From contig PKYM01000235.1 in NCBI GenBank assembly GCA_003132645.1, positions 1 through 6,349 on the forward strand: DNA of 6,349 nt. Direction: 5' to 3'. The position numbers and the translations under genes are program-made. Positions 1-5,065 of the stretch are shown here, in pieces (positions within the stretch are counted from its first letter, which is position 1; the number at the start of each line of letters is the position of its first letter). Origin of the DNA: Actinomycetota bacterium. Lineage in GTDB: Bacteria > Actinomycetota > Thermoleophilia > UBA2241. Below the pieces are notes generated by a model. The model was not told the origin of the DNA, did no database searches, and saw only the letters and a list, made by a program, of their open reading frames with translations.

Positions 1-345
1 GTCATCCTGGTGGCCTGCATCGCTTACTACTGGCGCTTCCAGCGGGAGCACGCCAACGTCGTGATGCACGCCATCATTCCCGTCCTCGGGATCCTGGTGT
101 TCATCCCGGTCTTCCTCACGGCCGCCGGTATCCCCGCCTTCAAGTTCGTCGCCAAGCTGTCCTACCCGATCTCCCTGGCCGGGCCCGTGGTCGGCATCTG
201 GATGGTCATCGGCATCGTGTATCTGGTCTACCTGAACAATCGCCATCCAGATCGCCTGGCCGAGACCGGGAGGATCTTCCTCGACGAGCCGCAGGCGACT
301 TCCGGTGGGCTGCAGAACCCGGCGACGCTGCCGCACGAGGGGTGA
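1..345 (+). CDS. APC-superfamily amino-acid permease, C-terminal end (partial)
   Basis: The reading frame is open from the first base of the window and ends at TGA 343-345, giving the last 114 residues of a longer membrane protein. Visible are the end of one helix (residues about 1-11), a full helix at about 22-43 and another at about 56-78, the last followed by a charged cytoplasmic tail (NNRHPDRLAETGR and onward). The pattern of a short basic loop, then N-x3-H-x3-P-x-LG at 19-30 and a final P-x-SLAGPVV-x-W helix, is what I know from the C-termini of APC-type amino-acid permeases. Such proteins import amino acids across the inner membrane in exchange for protons or other amino acids; the substrate cannot be read from this fragment. 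The next gene starts seven bases after the stop and encodes an aminopeptidase, which fits a shared role in peptide or amino-acid use. Family assignment is likely; substrate is unknown. Confidence 0.75.
   Translation, partial: VILVACIAYYWRFQREHANVVMHAIIPVLGILVFIPVFLTAAGIPAFKFVAKLSYPISLAGPVVGIWMVIGIVYLVYLNNRHPDRLAETGRIFLDEPQATSGGLQNPATLPHEG
337..342 (+). promoter_or_regulatory. Ribosome binding site for the proline iminopeptidase gene
   Basis: GAGGGG lies ten bases before ATG 353, inside the last codons of the permease gene. It favours 353 over an in-frame GTG at 305, which lies wholly within the permease. The spacing is slightly long, so a second ATG at 371 (residue 7) cannot be excluded. Confidence 0.5.
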
Positions 346-352
346 TGTGACC

Positions 353-1228
353 ATGAAGGTTCGCGAAGGCATGATCGAGGTCCCCGGGGGCCGCGTCTGG
401 TATCGCAGCGTCGGCGAGGGCGGGATCCCCCTGCTCTGCCTGCACGGTGGCCCGGGCATGACGCACAACTACATCGATCCGCTCGAAGACCTCGGCGATC
501 GCCGCCGGGTGATCTTCTACGATCAGCTCGGCTGCGGGCGCTCCGATCGCCCCGACGACACCTCGCTGTGGACGGTGCCCCACTTCGTCCGCGAGGTGGA
601 GGCGGTGCGCAGCGCCCTGGAGCTCGACCGCTTCCACCTGTTCGGCAGCTCGTGGGGTGGGCAGCTTTCGATGCAGTACATCCTCGACTACCAGCCGCCG
701 TCGCTTGTCAGCCTGCTCATGTCGGGCAGCCCGGCGAGCATGCCGCGCTGGGTCGAGGGCTGCATGCAGCTGTTCGCCGAGCTGCCGCCCGAGGTCCAGA
801 AGGTGATCAGTCATCACGAGGACACCGGCTTCACGTCGTGCCCGGAGTACCTCGGCGCTGTGAGCGTCTTCTACAAGCGGCACCTCTGCCGCCTCGACCC
901 CTGGCCTGCCTCCATAGAGCGCACCTTTGCCGAGATGAGCCCGGTCGTCTACGAAACGATGAACGGTCCGAGCGAGTTCACCGTCACGGGCCGCTTTCGC
1001 GACTGGGACGTGTTCGGGCGTCTCGGCGAGATCAAGGTGCCCGCGCTCGTCATGGGGGGGCGACACGACGAGATCCGCGTCGATCACCTGACCGACATCC
1101 ACAAGGGGATCGCAGACTCCGAACTCGTGATCTTCGAGGACAGCTCGCACACCCCGTTCCACGAGGAGCGCCCGCTGTTCATGCAGACGGTGAATGAGTT
1201 CCTGGACCGTGCGGAGGGCGCCTCCTGA
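353..1228 (+). CDS. pip: Proline iminopeptidase, tricorn-interacting-factor-F1 type (alpha/beta hydrolase, peptidase S33)
   Basis: This 291-residue cytoplasmic enzyme should remove N-terminal residues, classically proline, from short peptides. The full alpha/beta hydrolase layout is visible. HGGPG at 31-35 supplies the oxyanion hole, YDQLGCGRS at 56-64 is a family signature, and G98-S-S-W-G holds the nucleophile Ser100. Asp239 (GGRHDE) and His266 (DSSH) complete the triad. The cap region carries PEY-x3-V-x2-FY at 164-174 and MNGPSEFTVTG at 203-213; Glu208 and Glu240 sit where the family's substrate amino-terminus-binding glutamates are expected. The resemblance, from memory, to Thermoplasma factor F1 is strong across the length, and the length is usual (about 290). 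The start at 353 is chosen because the longer frame overlaps the permease. The gene follows a permease by seven bases, so co-transcription is likely. No tricorn protease gene is in view. Other S33 amidase activities are possible; the family call is firm. Confidence 0.92.
   Translation: MKVREGMIEVPGGRVWYRSVGEGGIPLLCLHGGPGMTHNYIDPLEDLGDRRRVIFYDQLGCGRSDRPDDTSLWTVPHFVREVEAVRSALELDRFHLFGSSWGGQLSMQYILDYQPPSLVSLLMSGSPASMPRWVEGCMQLFAELPPEVQKVISHHEDTGFTSCPEYLGAVSVFYKRHLCRLDPWPASIERTFAEMSPVVYETMNGPSEFTVTGRFRDWDVFGRLGEIKVPALVMGGRHDEIRVDHLTDIHKGIADSELVIFEDSSHTPFHEERPLFMQTVNEFLDRAEGAS
1213..1225 (+). terminator. Short inverted repeat at the end of the iminopeptidase gene
   Basis: GGAGG-gcg-CCTCC forms a possible five-pair stem just before the TGA stop at 1226-1228. 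There is no T-run after it, and it lies inside coding sequence, so it is only a weak terminator candidate. Confidence 0.15.
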
Positions 1229-1250
1229 GCGGTTCAGTCCTGCGGGTGGG

Positions 1251-1278
1251 CGATTTCCTGAGGCCGATTTCCTGAGGC
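1251..1278. repeat. Perfect 14-bp tandem duplication
   Basis: The unit CGATTTCCTGAGGC occurs twice head to tail, at 1251-1264 and 1265-1278, with no mismatch. It lies in the 106-base gap between the convergent iminopeptidase and small membrane protein genes, 22 bases after the first gene's stop. The rest of that gap (1279-1334) shows no gene and no clear hairpin. Confidence 0.95.
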
Positions 1279-1334
1279 ACTCGCACAGGGCAACTCGTAT
1301 GGGGGGCACGAGCGGCGCTGTGAGTGCTCCCGTG

Positions 1335-1535
1335 TCAGTTGTGCGAGCGCGCCGGGATCAGCAGCAAGACGATGACAGTGATGAGCGGAAAGAAGCAGGC
1401 CAACAGGCCCCACAGGAGCCCGCTGCGGCCTTTGCTCCGAGCGATGGCGACCGTGATGGACAGGAAGACGACCCAGGCGACAAAGAAAATCAGCCACCAG
1501 AAGAACGCCAATGCTGCGACCGTCGCTGCGACCAT
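1335..1535 (-). CDS. Small two-helix membrane protein, unknown function
   Basis: The 66-residue product is almost wholly hydrophobic. The first helix covers about residues 5-31 (rich in A, F, W and V), the basic stretch ARSKGRSG at 32-39 forms a short loop, and the second helix covers about 40-60, ending in P-A-R-S-H-N. By the positive-inside rule the loop should be cytoplasmic. The loop KGRS followed by a W/G/FP helix resembles a motif I know from many small bacterial inner-membrane proteins of unknown role, some annotated as superinfection-immunity-like. That label is too loose to transfer. The start at 1535 is set by a near-perfect AAGGAGGG five bases upstream; the frame extends further upstream, but that part is arginine-rich and lacks such a signal. 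It stands alone, convergent with the iminopeptidase gene and divergent from the cysteine-rich protein gene. I think it is real; its function is unknown. Confidence 0.75.
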   Translation of the reverse strand: MVAATVAALAFFWWLIFFVAWVVFLSITVAIARSKGRSGLLWGLLACFFPLITVIVLLLIPARSHN

Positions 1536-1540
1536 GTGAA

Positions 1541-1548
1541 CCCTCCTT
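1541..1548 (-). promoter_or_regulatory. Ribosome binding site of the small membrane protein gene
   Basis: On the minus strand AAGGAGGG stands five bases before the ATG at 1535-1533. It is a near-perfect match to the anti-Shine-Dalgarno sequence and decides the start against longer in-frame alternatives. Confidence 0.8.
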
Positions 1549-1583
1549 GACCGATTGGCACATCCTTCCACGCCTCGGCTGCC

Positions 1584-1601
1584 TTGGCACCGTTGGCACC
1601 C
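1584..1601. repeat. Near-perfect 9-bp tandem repeat
   Basis: TTGGCACCG at 1584-1592 is followed directly by TTGGCACCC at 1593-1601, differing only in the last base. A further TTGGCAC lies 29 bases upstream at 1555. The repeat is in the divergent intergenic region and could be an operator or a simple duplication. Confidence 0.8.
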
Positions 1602-1720
1602 GCTGTGTGCCGGGCCGGCAGCTTGGCGCCTGTGATGGCCACGCGTTCGGGCTGACTCGCGACCGCCCGCCAATCACCCAAAGCGGGTGACGACCGGCCG
1701 CCGTCGCCCGACTAGTCTCT

Positions 1721-1730
1721 TCTTCGAAGA
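1721..1730. repeat. Perfect 10-bp palindrome upstream of the cysteine-rich protein gene
   Basis: TCTTCGAAGA is its own reverse complement and lies 30 bases before ATG 1761, in a position fit for an operator or the 5' leader of the transcript. It could also be chance; no second copy was seen. Confidence 0.35.
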
Positions 1731-1749
1731 CAGAAAGAAACGACGGGAG

Positions 1750-1754
1750 AGGAG
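1750..1754 (+). promoter_or_regulatory. Ribosome binding site of the cysteine-rich protein gene
   Basis: AGGAG within GAGAGGAGA is six bases before ATG 1761, which supports that start. Confidence 0.7.
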
Positions 1755-1760
1755 ACCGCG

Positions 1761-2180
1761 ATGACCGCCATTCAAGACATCGAGCTCAACGCCTCACGGC
1801 CGACCGAGAAGTCCTGCGCGGACTGTCGCTTCGGGGCCGGCTTTCCGCAGGGCCCACAGCGCCTGATGCGCTGCGTCAACCCCGGCCACCCGACTGTCGG
1901 GCAGTTCCTCAGGGGCCCGGTAGCCTGCGAGGGCCTCCAGGCGCGCGGCGCGGCCGCATCGAAGTCGGCCATCTTCGTGGCGCCCGCCTGGGCGCGCTGC
2001 GGCGACTGCGAGCATGCCGACCTGTTCACCGTCGCGACGGCCTGTGCCTGCAGCCACCCCGTTCTCGGCGATCGGCGTCCCGTGCGCAGCATCGGCGCGC
2101 CGGTCTGCGCCTCGTTCAAGGCACGTCTGAGGCCCGACCTCTCCCTCCACGCCAGTCAGCACGGCATCGCAGTGGCCTGA
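1761..2180 (+). CDS. Cysteine-rich protein with two homologous four-cysteine modules, unknown function
   Basis: The 139-residue product has no signal peptide or membrane segment and is probably cytoplasmic. It consists of two similar modules. The first has Cys19-x2-Cys22-x15-Cys38-x17-Cys56; the second has Cys80-x2-Cys83-x13-Cys97-x18-Cys116, plus an extra Cys95. Matching features around the cysteines are C-x-DC at the start, C-x2-PGHP against C-SHP in the middle, and GPVACEGLQAR against GAPVCASFKAR at the end, so an internal duplication is likely. Each module could hold a zinc ion or an iron-sulfur cluster. The CxxC...C...C spacing with a late AC-x-(F/L) recalls the small cluster-binding subunits of some glycyl-radical enzymes, but no such enzyme is near. 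The start at 1761 has a good ribosome binding site. I cannot name the family; the coding call is firm because of the ordered cysteines and codon bias. Confidence 0.85.
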   Translation: MTAIQDIELNASRPTEKSCADCRFGAGFPQGPQRLMRCVNPGHPTVGQFLRGPVACEGLQARGAAASKSAIFVAPAWARCGDCEHADLFTVATACACSHPVLGDRRPVRSIGAPVCASFKARLRPDLSLHASQHGIAVA

Positions 2181-2217
2181 GGCCGCGCCGGGCTCCCTAA
2201 GGCCGCACCGTGCTCTC
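2178..2217. repeat. Imperfect 20-bp tandem duplication overlapping a stop codon
   Basis: The 20 bases at 2178-2197, which begin with the TGA stop of the cysteine-rich protein gene, are repeated at 2198-2217 with 16 of 20 bases identical. The second copy begins TAAGGCCGCACC against TGAGGCCGCGCC in the first. It lies in the gap between two convergent genes. Confidence 0.75.
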
Positions 2218-2233
2218 CGGCCCACGAGCCGGA
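2216..2233. terminator. Possible hairpin between convergent genes
   Basis: TCCGGC at 2216-2221 and GCCGGA at 2228-2233 can pair as a six-base stem with loop CCACGA. It sits between the convergent cysteine-rich protein and VOC-protein genes, where a two-way terminator is expected. Neither strand has a clear T-run after it, so intrinsic termination is uncertain. Confidence 0.3.
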
Positions 2234-2262
2234 ACAAGCCGCATCTTCGTCGGCTCGCCTCG

Positions 2263-2288
2263 CTGAGCTGGGTTCCTGAGCTGGGTTC
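2263..2288. repeat. Perfect 13-bp tandem duplication
   Basis: CTGAGCTGGGTTC occurs twice head to tail at 2263-2275 and 2276-2288, with no mismatch. It ends five bases before the stop codon of the minus-strand VOC-protein gene, in the same convergent gap as the imperfect 20-bp duplication. Confidence 0.95.
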
Positions 2289-2293
2289 GGTCT

Positions 2294-2791
2294 TCAGGCG
2301 ACCGCTTCGGCTGAGGAGCCGGCCCCTTCGTATGCCCGCCGCAAGGCCGGGAGGTCGAGCTTCTTCATATCCAGCATGGCCGAAAACGCTCGTTGAGCGG
2401 CAGCCTTGTCGGTCGAACTCAGCAGCTCACTCAGCGCTGTCGGCACGATCTGCCACGACACGCCGAACTTGTCGGTCAGCCAGCCGCACGCCACTTCCTG
2501 CCCGCCTTGCGTGAGCTTCTGCCACAGGTCGTCTATCTCTTCCTGGGTGTCGCAGTTCGCAACGAATGAGATCGCGGGGGTGAACTTGTACTGCGGACCG
2601 CCGTTCAGCGCCAGGAACTTTTCACCGTTAAGAATGAACTCGACCGTCATGACCGACCCAGCCGCGCCCGGCGAGCCCTCCGGGTAGCGCGCGGTGTTGA
2701 CGATTCGCGAGTCCTTGAACACGGAAACGTAGAAGTTCGCCGCCTCTTCAGCTTTGCCGTCGAACCAAAGGCAGTAGCTGATCTTCTGCAT
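2294..2791 (-). CDS. PhnB-like VOC-superfamily protein (3-demethylubiquinone-9 3-methyltransferase-like domain)
   Basis: The 165-residue product belongs to the glyoxalase/bleomycin-resistance fold group. The opening MQKISYCLWFDGKAEEAANF, the Y-x-SVFKDSRI at 21-30, GGPQ-x-KFTPAISF at 64-76, NCDTQEEID at 79-87 and CGWL-x-DKFGVSWQIVP at 102-117 are the standard landmarks of the PhnB-like subfamily. The tail (A-x-SAMLDMKKLDLPALRRAY) is also typical. Despite the domain name, members of this subfamily lack a shown methyltransferase role; most are uncharacterised cytoplasmic, probably dimeric proteins. The length matches the family. The start at 2791 is chosen because AAGGAGG lies six bases before it and the homology begins there; a longer frame runs into the divergent gene. 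It is a single gene, 40 bases from the divergent Sap/GAP-like gene and convergent with the cysteine-rich protein gene. Family call firm, substrate unknown. Confidence 0.92.
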   Translation of the reverse strand: MQKISYCLWFDGKAEEAANFYVSVFKDSRIVNTARYPEGSPGAAGSVMTVEFILNGEKFLALNGGPQYKFTPAISFVANCDTQEEIDDLWQKLTQGGQEVACGWLTDKFGVSWQIVPTALSELLSSTDKAAAQRAFSAMLDMKKLDLPALRRAYEGAGSSAEAVA

Positions 2792-2797
2792 GAGGAG

Positions 2798-2804
2798 CCT
2801 CCTT
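2798..2804 (-). promoter_or_regulatory. Ribosome binding site of the VOC-protein gene
   Basis: On the minus strand AAGGAGG precedes the ATG at 2791-2789 by six bases. It decides the start against longer in-frame options up to position 2923. Confidence 0.8.
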
Positions 2805-2814
2805 GGTTCCTTGA

Positions 2815-2820
2815 TAAAGT
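2815..2820 (+). promoter_or_regulatory. Possible -10 element for the Sap/GAP-like gene
   Basis: TAAAGT fits a loose TAnnnT -10 box and lies 11 bases before ATG 2832, so transcription could begin at or almost at the start codon. No good ribosome binding site is visible before 2832, which agrees with a leaderless mRNA. No -35 element is clear. Weak. Confidence 0.25.
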
Positions 2821-2831
2821 AGGGATTGACC

Positions 2832-3488
2832 ATGGGGAACCTGCTCACCACACTGATTGTGCCCGCGCTGCTCATCGCCGTGAATCCGATCCCCATCATC
2901 GTGGCCGTCACCCTGCTTTCCACCGATCACGGCAAACGCAACGCCGCAGCCTTCGTCGCCACCCTGGCCGTCATCATGCTGGCCGTCGGCGTGCTCACCA
3001 TCTTCCTGCTGGGCAAGGACGGCTCTGCGGGGCAGACCGACACCCGCACGAGCCTGGCCGTCGTGCAGACCCTCCTCGGTCTGGCCTTCCTGGCGCTGGC
3101 GTTCCTGCAGTGGCGTAGCCGCCCGCAGGCCGAAGCCGCGTCACCCAGGTGGATGCAGAAGATGGACGAGGCCGGTTTCAGCGTGGCCGTCGCGCTCGGG
3201 CTGTCGCTCACCAACTACGCTCTGCTCTCTGCCGGCACCTCGAAGATCCTCAGGTCGGGCATCGGGTCGCGCCAGTAGGTCGCGGCGCTGCTCTTCTTCG
3301 TGCTGCTGGCGCTATGCACCGTGGTCGTGCCGCTGATCGTCTACCTCGTGCGCCGCCCGTGGGCCGAGGTGCGGCTGCACCGCCTCAAGATTTGGCTGAC
3401 CGCGCACAACCGCGCCCTGCTGATCGGCGTGTTCGGCGTCATGGGCGTGCTGTTTGCGGTCCAAGGGCTGGACAACCTGTTGCACTGA
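2832..3488 (+). pseudogene. GAP/Sap-family (LysE-like) membrane protein gene interrupted by an in-frame TAG
   Basis: The frame runs from ATG 2832 for 148 codons to TAG 3276-3278 and then stays open in the same frame for 69 more residues to TGA 3486-3488. Ignoring the amber codon, the product is a 218-position polytopic membrane protein, the usual size for the Sap (GAP, sulfolipid-addressing) family of small-molecule exporters. The N-terminus has helices at about 5-30 and 37-60, with NPIPIIVAV at 18-26 and GKRNAAAF at 34-41 typical of the family. A helix at about 74-93 precedes a hydrophilic loop (95-115), then a helix with LGLSLTN at 122-128. The part after the TAG supplies a helix (VAALLFFVLLAL), a loop ending in LKIWLTAHNRAL and a final helix. 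The TAG follows a CAG and is one C-to-T change from another CAG, a residue that would fit this loop. Without the last third, export function is unlikely. Recent nonsense mutation, sequencing error or readthrough are all possible. ATG 2832 is preferred over TTG 2826. Confidence 0.8.
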
Positions 3489-3503
3489 GGTTGTCGCAGG
3501 CGG

Positions 3504-3512
3504 TGCTAGACT
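3504..3512 (+). promoter_or_regulatory. Possible extended -10 promoter of the phosphoesterase gene
   Basis: TGCTAGACT reads as an extended -10 (TGn followed by TAGACT) in the 103 bases between the Sap/GAP-like gene and the phosphoesterase gene. There is no well-placed -35 box; TTGTCG at 3491 is too close and TTGCAC at 3480 too far. A weak candidate. Confidence 0.3.
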
Positions 3513-3591
3513 CCCCGGAACGCGCTGTGAGTGCCGGCGCAAGGTCTTGGGTGCTGCCGGCTCGCGACGCCCCTACACCATTGGCAGAGAA

Positions 3592-5052
3592 GTGAACGAC
3601 GGCAGGGCTGCACGGTTGGCGAGCAACGTCAGCTACATAGTCATCTCAGACCTCCATCTCGGCGCCGAGAACAGCATCCTCACGCGACTGCGCGAGGGCA
3701 GTACGCTGGCCGACACTCACCAGCCGAGCCCAGTCATGACCTCATTTGTCGACTGTCTGCGCACCATCGTCGCCGGCAACCACGGCGGCGAGCTGCCGAC
3801 GATGATCGCCGACGGCGACCTGGTCGAGCTCGCCTTGGCGTCGCCAGCCCTGAGCCTGCCGGTCCTGGCTCAGTTCGTCGCCGCGCTGGCCGGCGGCGAG
3901 CCGGTCGTGCGCGACGAGGCCATTCTCATCCCCGGCAACCACGATCACCATCTCTGGGAGATGAGCCGCGAGAAGGCGGCGCAGGACTTCCTGAGGTCGG
4001 GGGCGTCACTCGAGAAGGCGCCCACGACCTGGCACACCTCGTCGATGTTCCTCTCGCGACCGCCTGCCTACGGGGCGACCTTTCTGGAGGACGCGCTGCA
4101 CAATGCGGGGCACGATCGCGCCCGGGTTCGTGTCGTCTACCCGGATCTGGCCTTGACGTCGCCCGACGGCGAGCGCGTCGTCCTGGTGACCCACGGTCAC
4201 TACATGGAGCGCGTCGGCACGCTGTTCTCGGCGATGGCCCGGCTCTTCGACCCGTCGGCACCGCCGCTCGACGACGTCGACCTGATCGAGAGGGAGAACT
4301 GGGCCTGGATCGACTTTTTCTGGGGGGCGATGGGGCGTTCGACCCGCATGGGCGCGCTCGTCGAGAAGATCTATGACTCGATGCAGGATCCGCGCGCCAT
4401 CGAGGCGCTGCTCGGCGGCCTCGCCGCGAGCGTGACCAAACGACAGAACGCCTTCCTGCGGAGAGTCGAGACCTGGGGCATTCGCCGCGTCCTCGGGCGG
4501 ATCGTGGCCGGCCGGCTCCATGAGCGCGAACGCGACGAGATCGGGGAGGTGCTCAGCCAGGGCTCGCGAGCCGGTCTTGCGGCCTACTTCGATGCCCTGC
4601 AGCACACCTTCGAGAGGGAGTGGGACAGACCCCTGCCCCACGACGTGAGCATCGTCGTCGGACACACGCACAAGCCCTTCAGCGAATGGTGGGATGCCCC
4701 GGCCTGGCCGGCCGGCGGCATGCGCGTGTTCAACTGCGGCGGCTGGGTCGTCGACCACGTCGTGCCCCAGCCGCACATGGGCGGGGCCGTCGTCTTAGTA
4801 AGCGACGACCTGGACGTCGTCTCACTGCGCATCTACCAGCAGGTGCACGACCCGTCCGCGTGGCAGATCACGGTCGAGACGGTGAAGCCGACACCCGGCG
4901 GCGAGCTCTTCGCGGAGCACGTAAGGAGCCTGGTCCAGCCTGCGCGGGAGCCCTGGTCGGCGTTCTCGGCGGCCGTCGAGCAGCTCGTCGCTGAGCGCCG
5001 TGCGGCCATGCAGCGGATCCTCGAGGGAGACCTGAAGCTGCTGCGCGAGTGA
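3592..5052 (+). CDS. Calcineurin-like metallophosphoesterase with a large insertion
   Basis: Counted from GTG 3592 the product has 486 residues and no clear signal peptide. All metal-binding blocks of the calcineurin-like fold are present: D20-L-H22 (ISDLHLG), G75-D76 (IADGDL), GNHD at 115-118 within IPGNHDHHLWEM, H201-G-H203 and GHTH at 357-360. These should bind two divalent metals and hydrolyse a phosphomonoester, diester or pyrophosphate. The first and last blocks resemble those of UDP-2,3-diacylglucosamine hydrolases, but this protein is about twice their length. About 150 residues between HGH and GHTH form a charged, probably helical insertion, and about 125 residues follow GHTH. The start is uncertain: GTG 3592 and TTG 3616 are both in frame before the first core strand (residues 13-20), and neither has a strong ribosome binding site. 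A start further upstream would overlap the previous gene. Substrate is unknown. The coding call is firm. Confidence 0.88.
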   Translation: MNDGRAARLASNVSYIVISDLHLGAENSILTRLREGSTLADTHQPSPVMTSFVDCLRTIVAGNHGGELPTMIADGDLVELALASPALSLPVLAQFVAALAGGEPVVRDEAILIPGNHDHHLWEMSREKAAQDFLRSGASLEKAPTTWHTSSMFLSRPPAYGATFLEDALHNAGHDRARVRVVYPDLALTSPDGERVVLVTHGHYMERVGTLFSAMARLFDPSAPPLDDVDLIERENWAWIDFFWGAMGRSTRMGALVEKIYDSMQDPRAIEALLGGLAASVTKRQNAFLRRVETWGIRRVLGRIVAGRLHERERDEIGEVLSQGSRAGLAAYFDALQHTFEREWDRPLPHDVSIVVGHTHKPFSEWWDAPAWPAGGMRVFNCGGWVVDHVVPQPHMGGAVVLVSDDLDVVSLRIYQQVHDPSAWQITVETVKPTPGGELFAEHVRSLVQPAREPWSAFSAAVEQLVAERRAAMQRILEGDLKLLRE

Positions 5053-5055
5053 GCC

Positions 5056-5061
5056 GGAGGG
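5056..5061 (+). promoter_or_regulatory. Ribosome binding site of the 21-codon mini-ORF
   Basis: GGAGGG stands four bases before ATG 5066, directly after the phosphoesterase stop at 5052. The strong match is the main reason to take the mini-ORF seriously. Confidence 0.45.
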
Positions 5062-5065
5062 CGCC

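Larger units (their letters stand above)
1549..1749. other. Divergent intergenic region without a gene
   Basis: This stretch separates two divergent genes and should hold both promoters. It contains TTGGCAC at 1555-1561, a TTGGCACC pair at 1584-1591 and 1593-1600, and the variant TTGGCGCC at 1623-1630. It also has the small inverted repeat GGCAC-n7-GTGCC at 1595-1611 and the perfect 10-bp palindrome TCTTCGAAGA at 1721-1730, which lies 30 bases before ATG 1761. No convincing -35/-10 pair is visible on either strand; TAGTCT at 1714-1719 is a possible -10 for the plus-strand gene, with no good partner. I see no RNA gene. Confidence 0.5.

Noticed and set aside
206..1309. Long minus-strand frame opposite the iminopeptidase gene
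   Set aside because: It is the antisense shadow of a clearly conserved gene in high-GC DNA; its product is arginine- and alanine-rich with no recognisable domain.
1324..1539. Plus-strand frames over the small membrane protein gene
   Set aside because: The minus-strand frame has a strong ribosome binding site and a coherent two-helix protein; the plus-strand products are charged low-complexity sequences.
1585..1610. Sigma-54 promoter suggested by TGGCAC words
   Set aside because: No TTGC-type -12 element follows at the required spacing after either TGGCAC on the plus strand.
3300..3488. Separate small gene made of the last helices of the Sap/GAP-like protein
   Set aside because: It continues the frame of the interrupted gene, has no ribosome binding site before its GTG, and matches the missing C-terminal third of the family.
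1317..3534. Shared 12-mer CGCTGTGAGTGC at 1317-1328 and 3523-3534
   Set aside because: One such match is expected by chance in a GC-rich window of this size, and the surroundings do not align.
3531..4376. Plus-strand overlapping frame of 281 codons within the phosphoesterase
   Set aside because: Shifted frame of the real gene, very arginine-rich and without motifs.
4006..4776. Long minus-strand frame opposite the phosphoesterase
   Set aside because: Antisense of a gene with all metal-binding motifs; the composition is typical of a GC-rich shadow frame.
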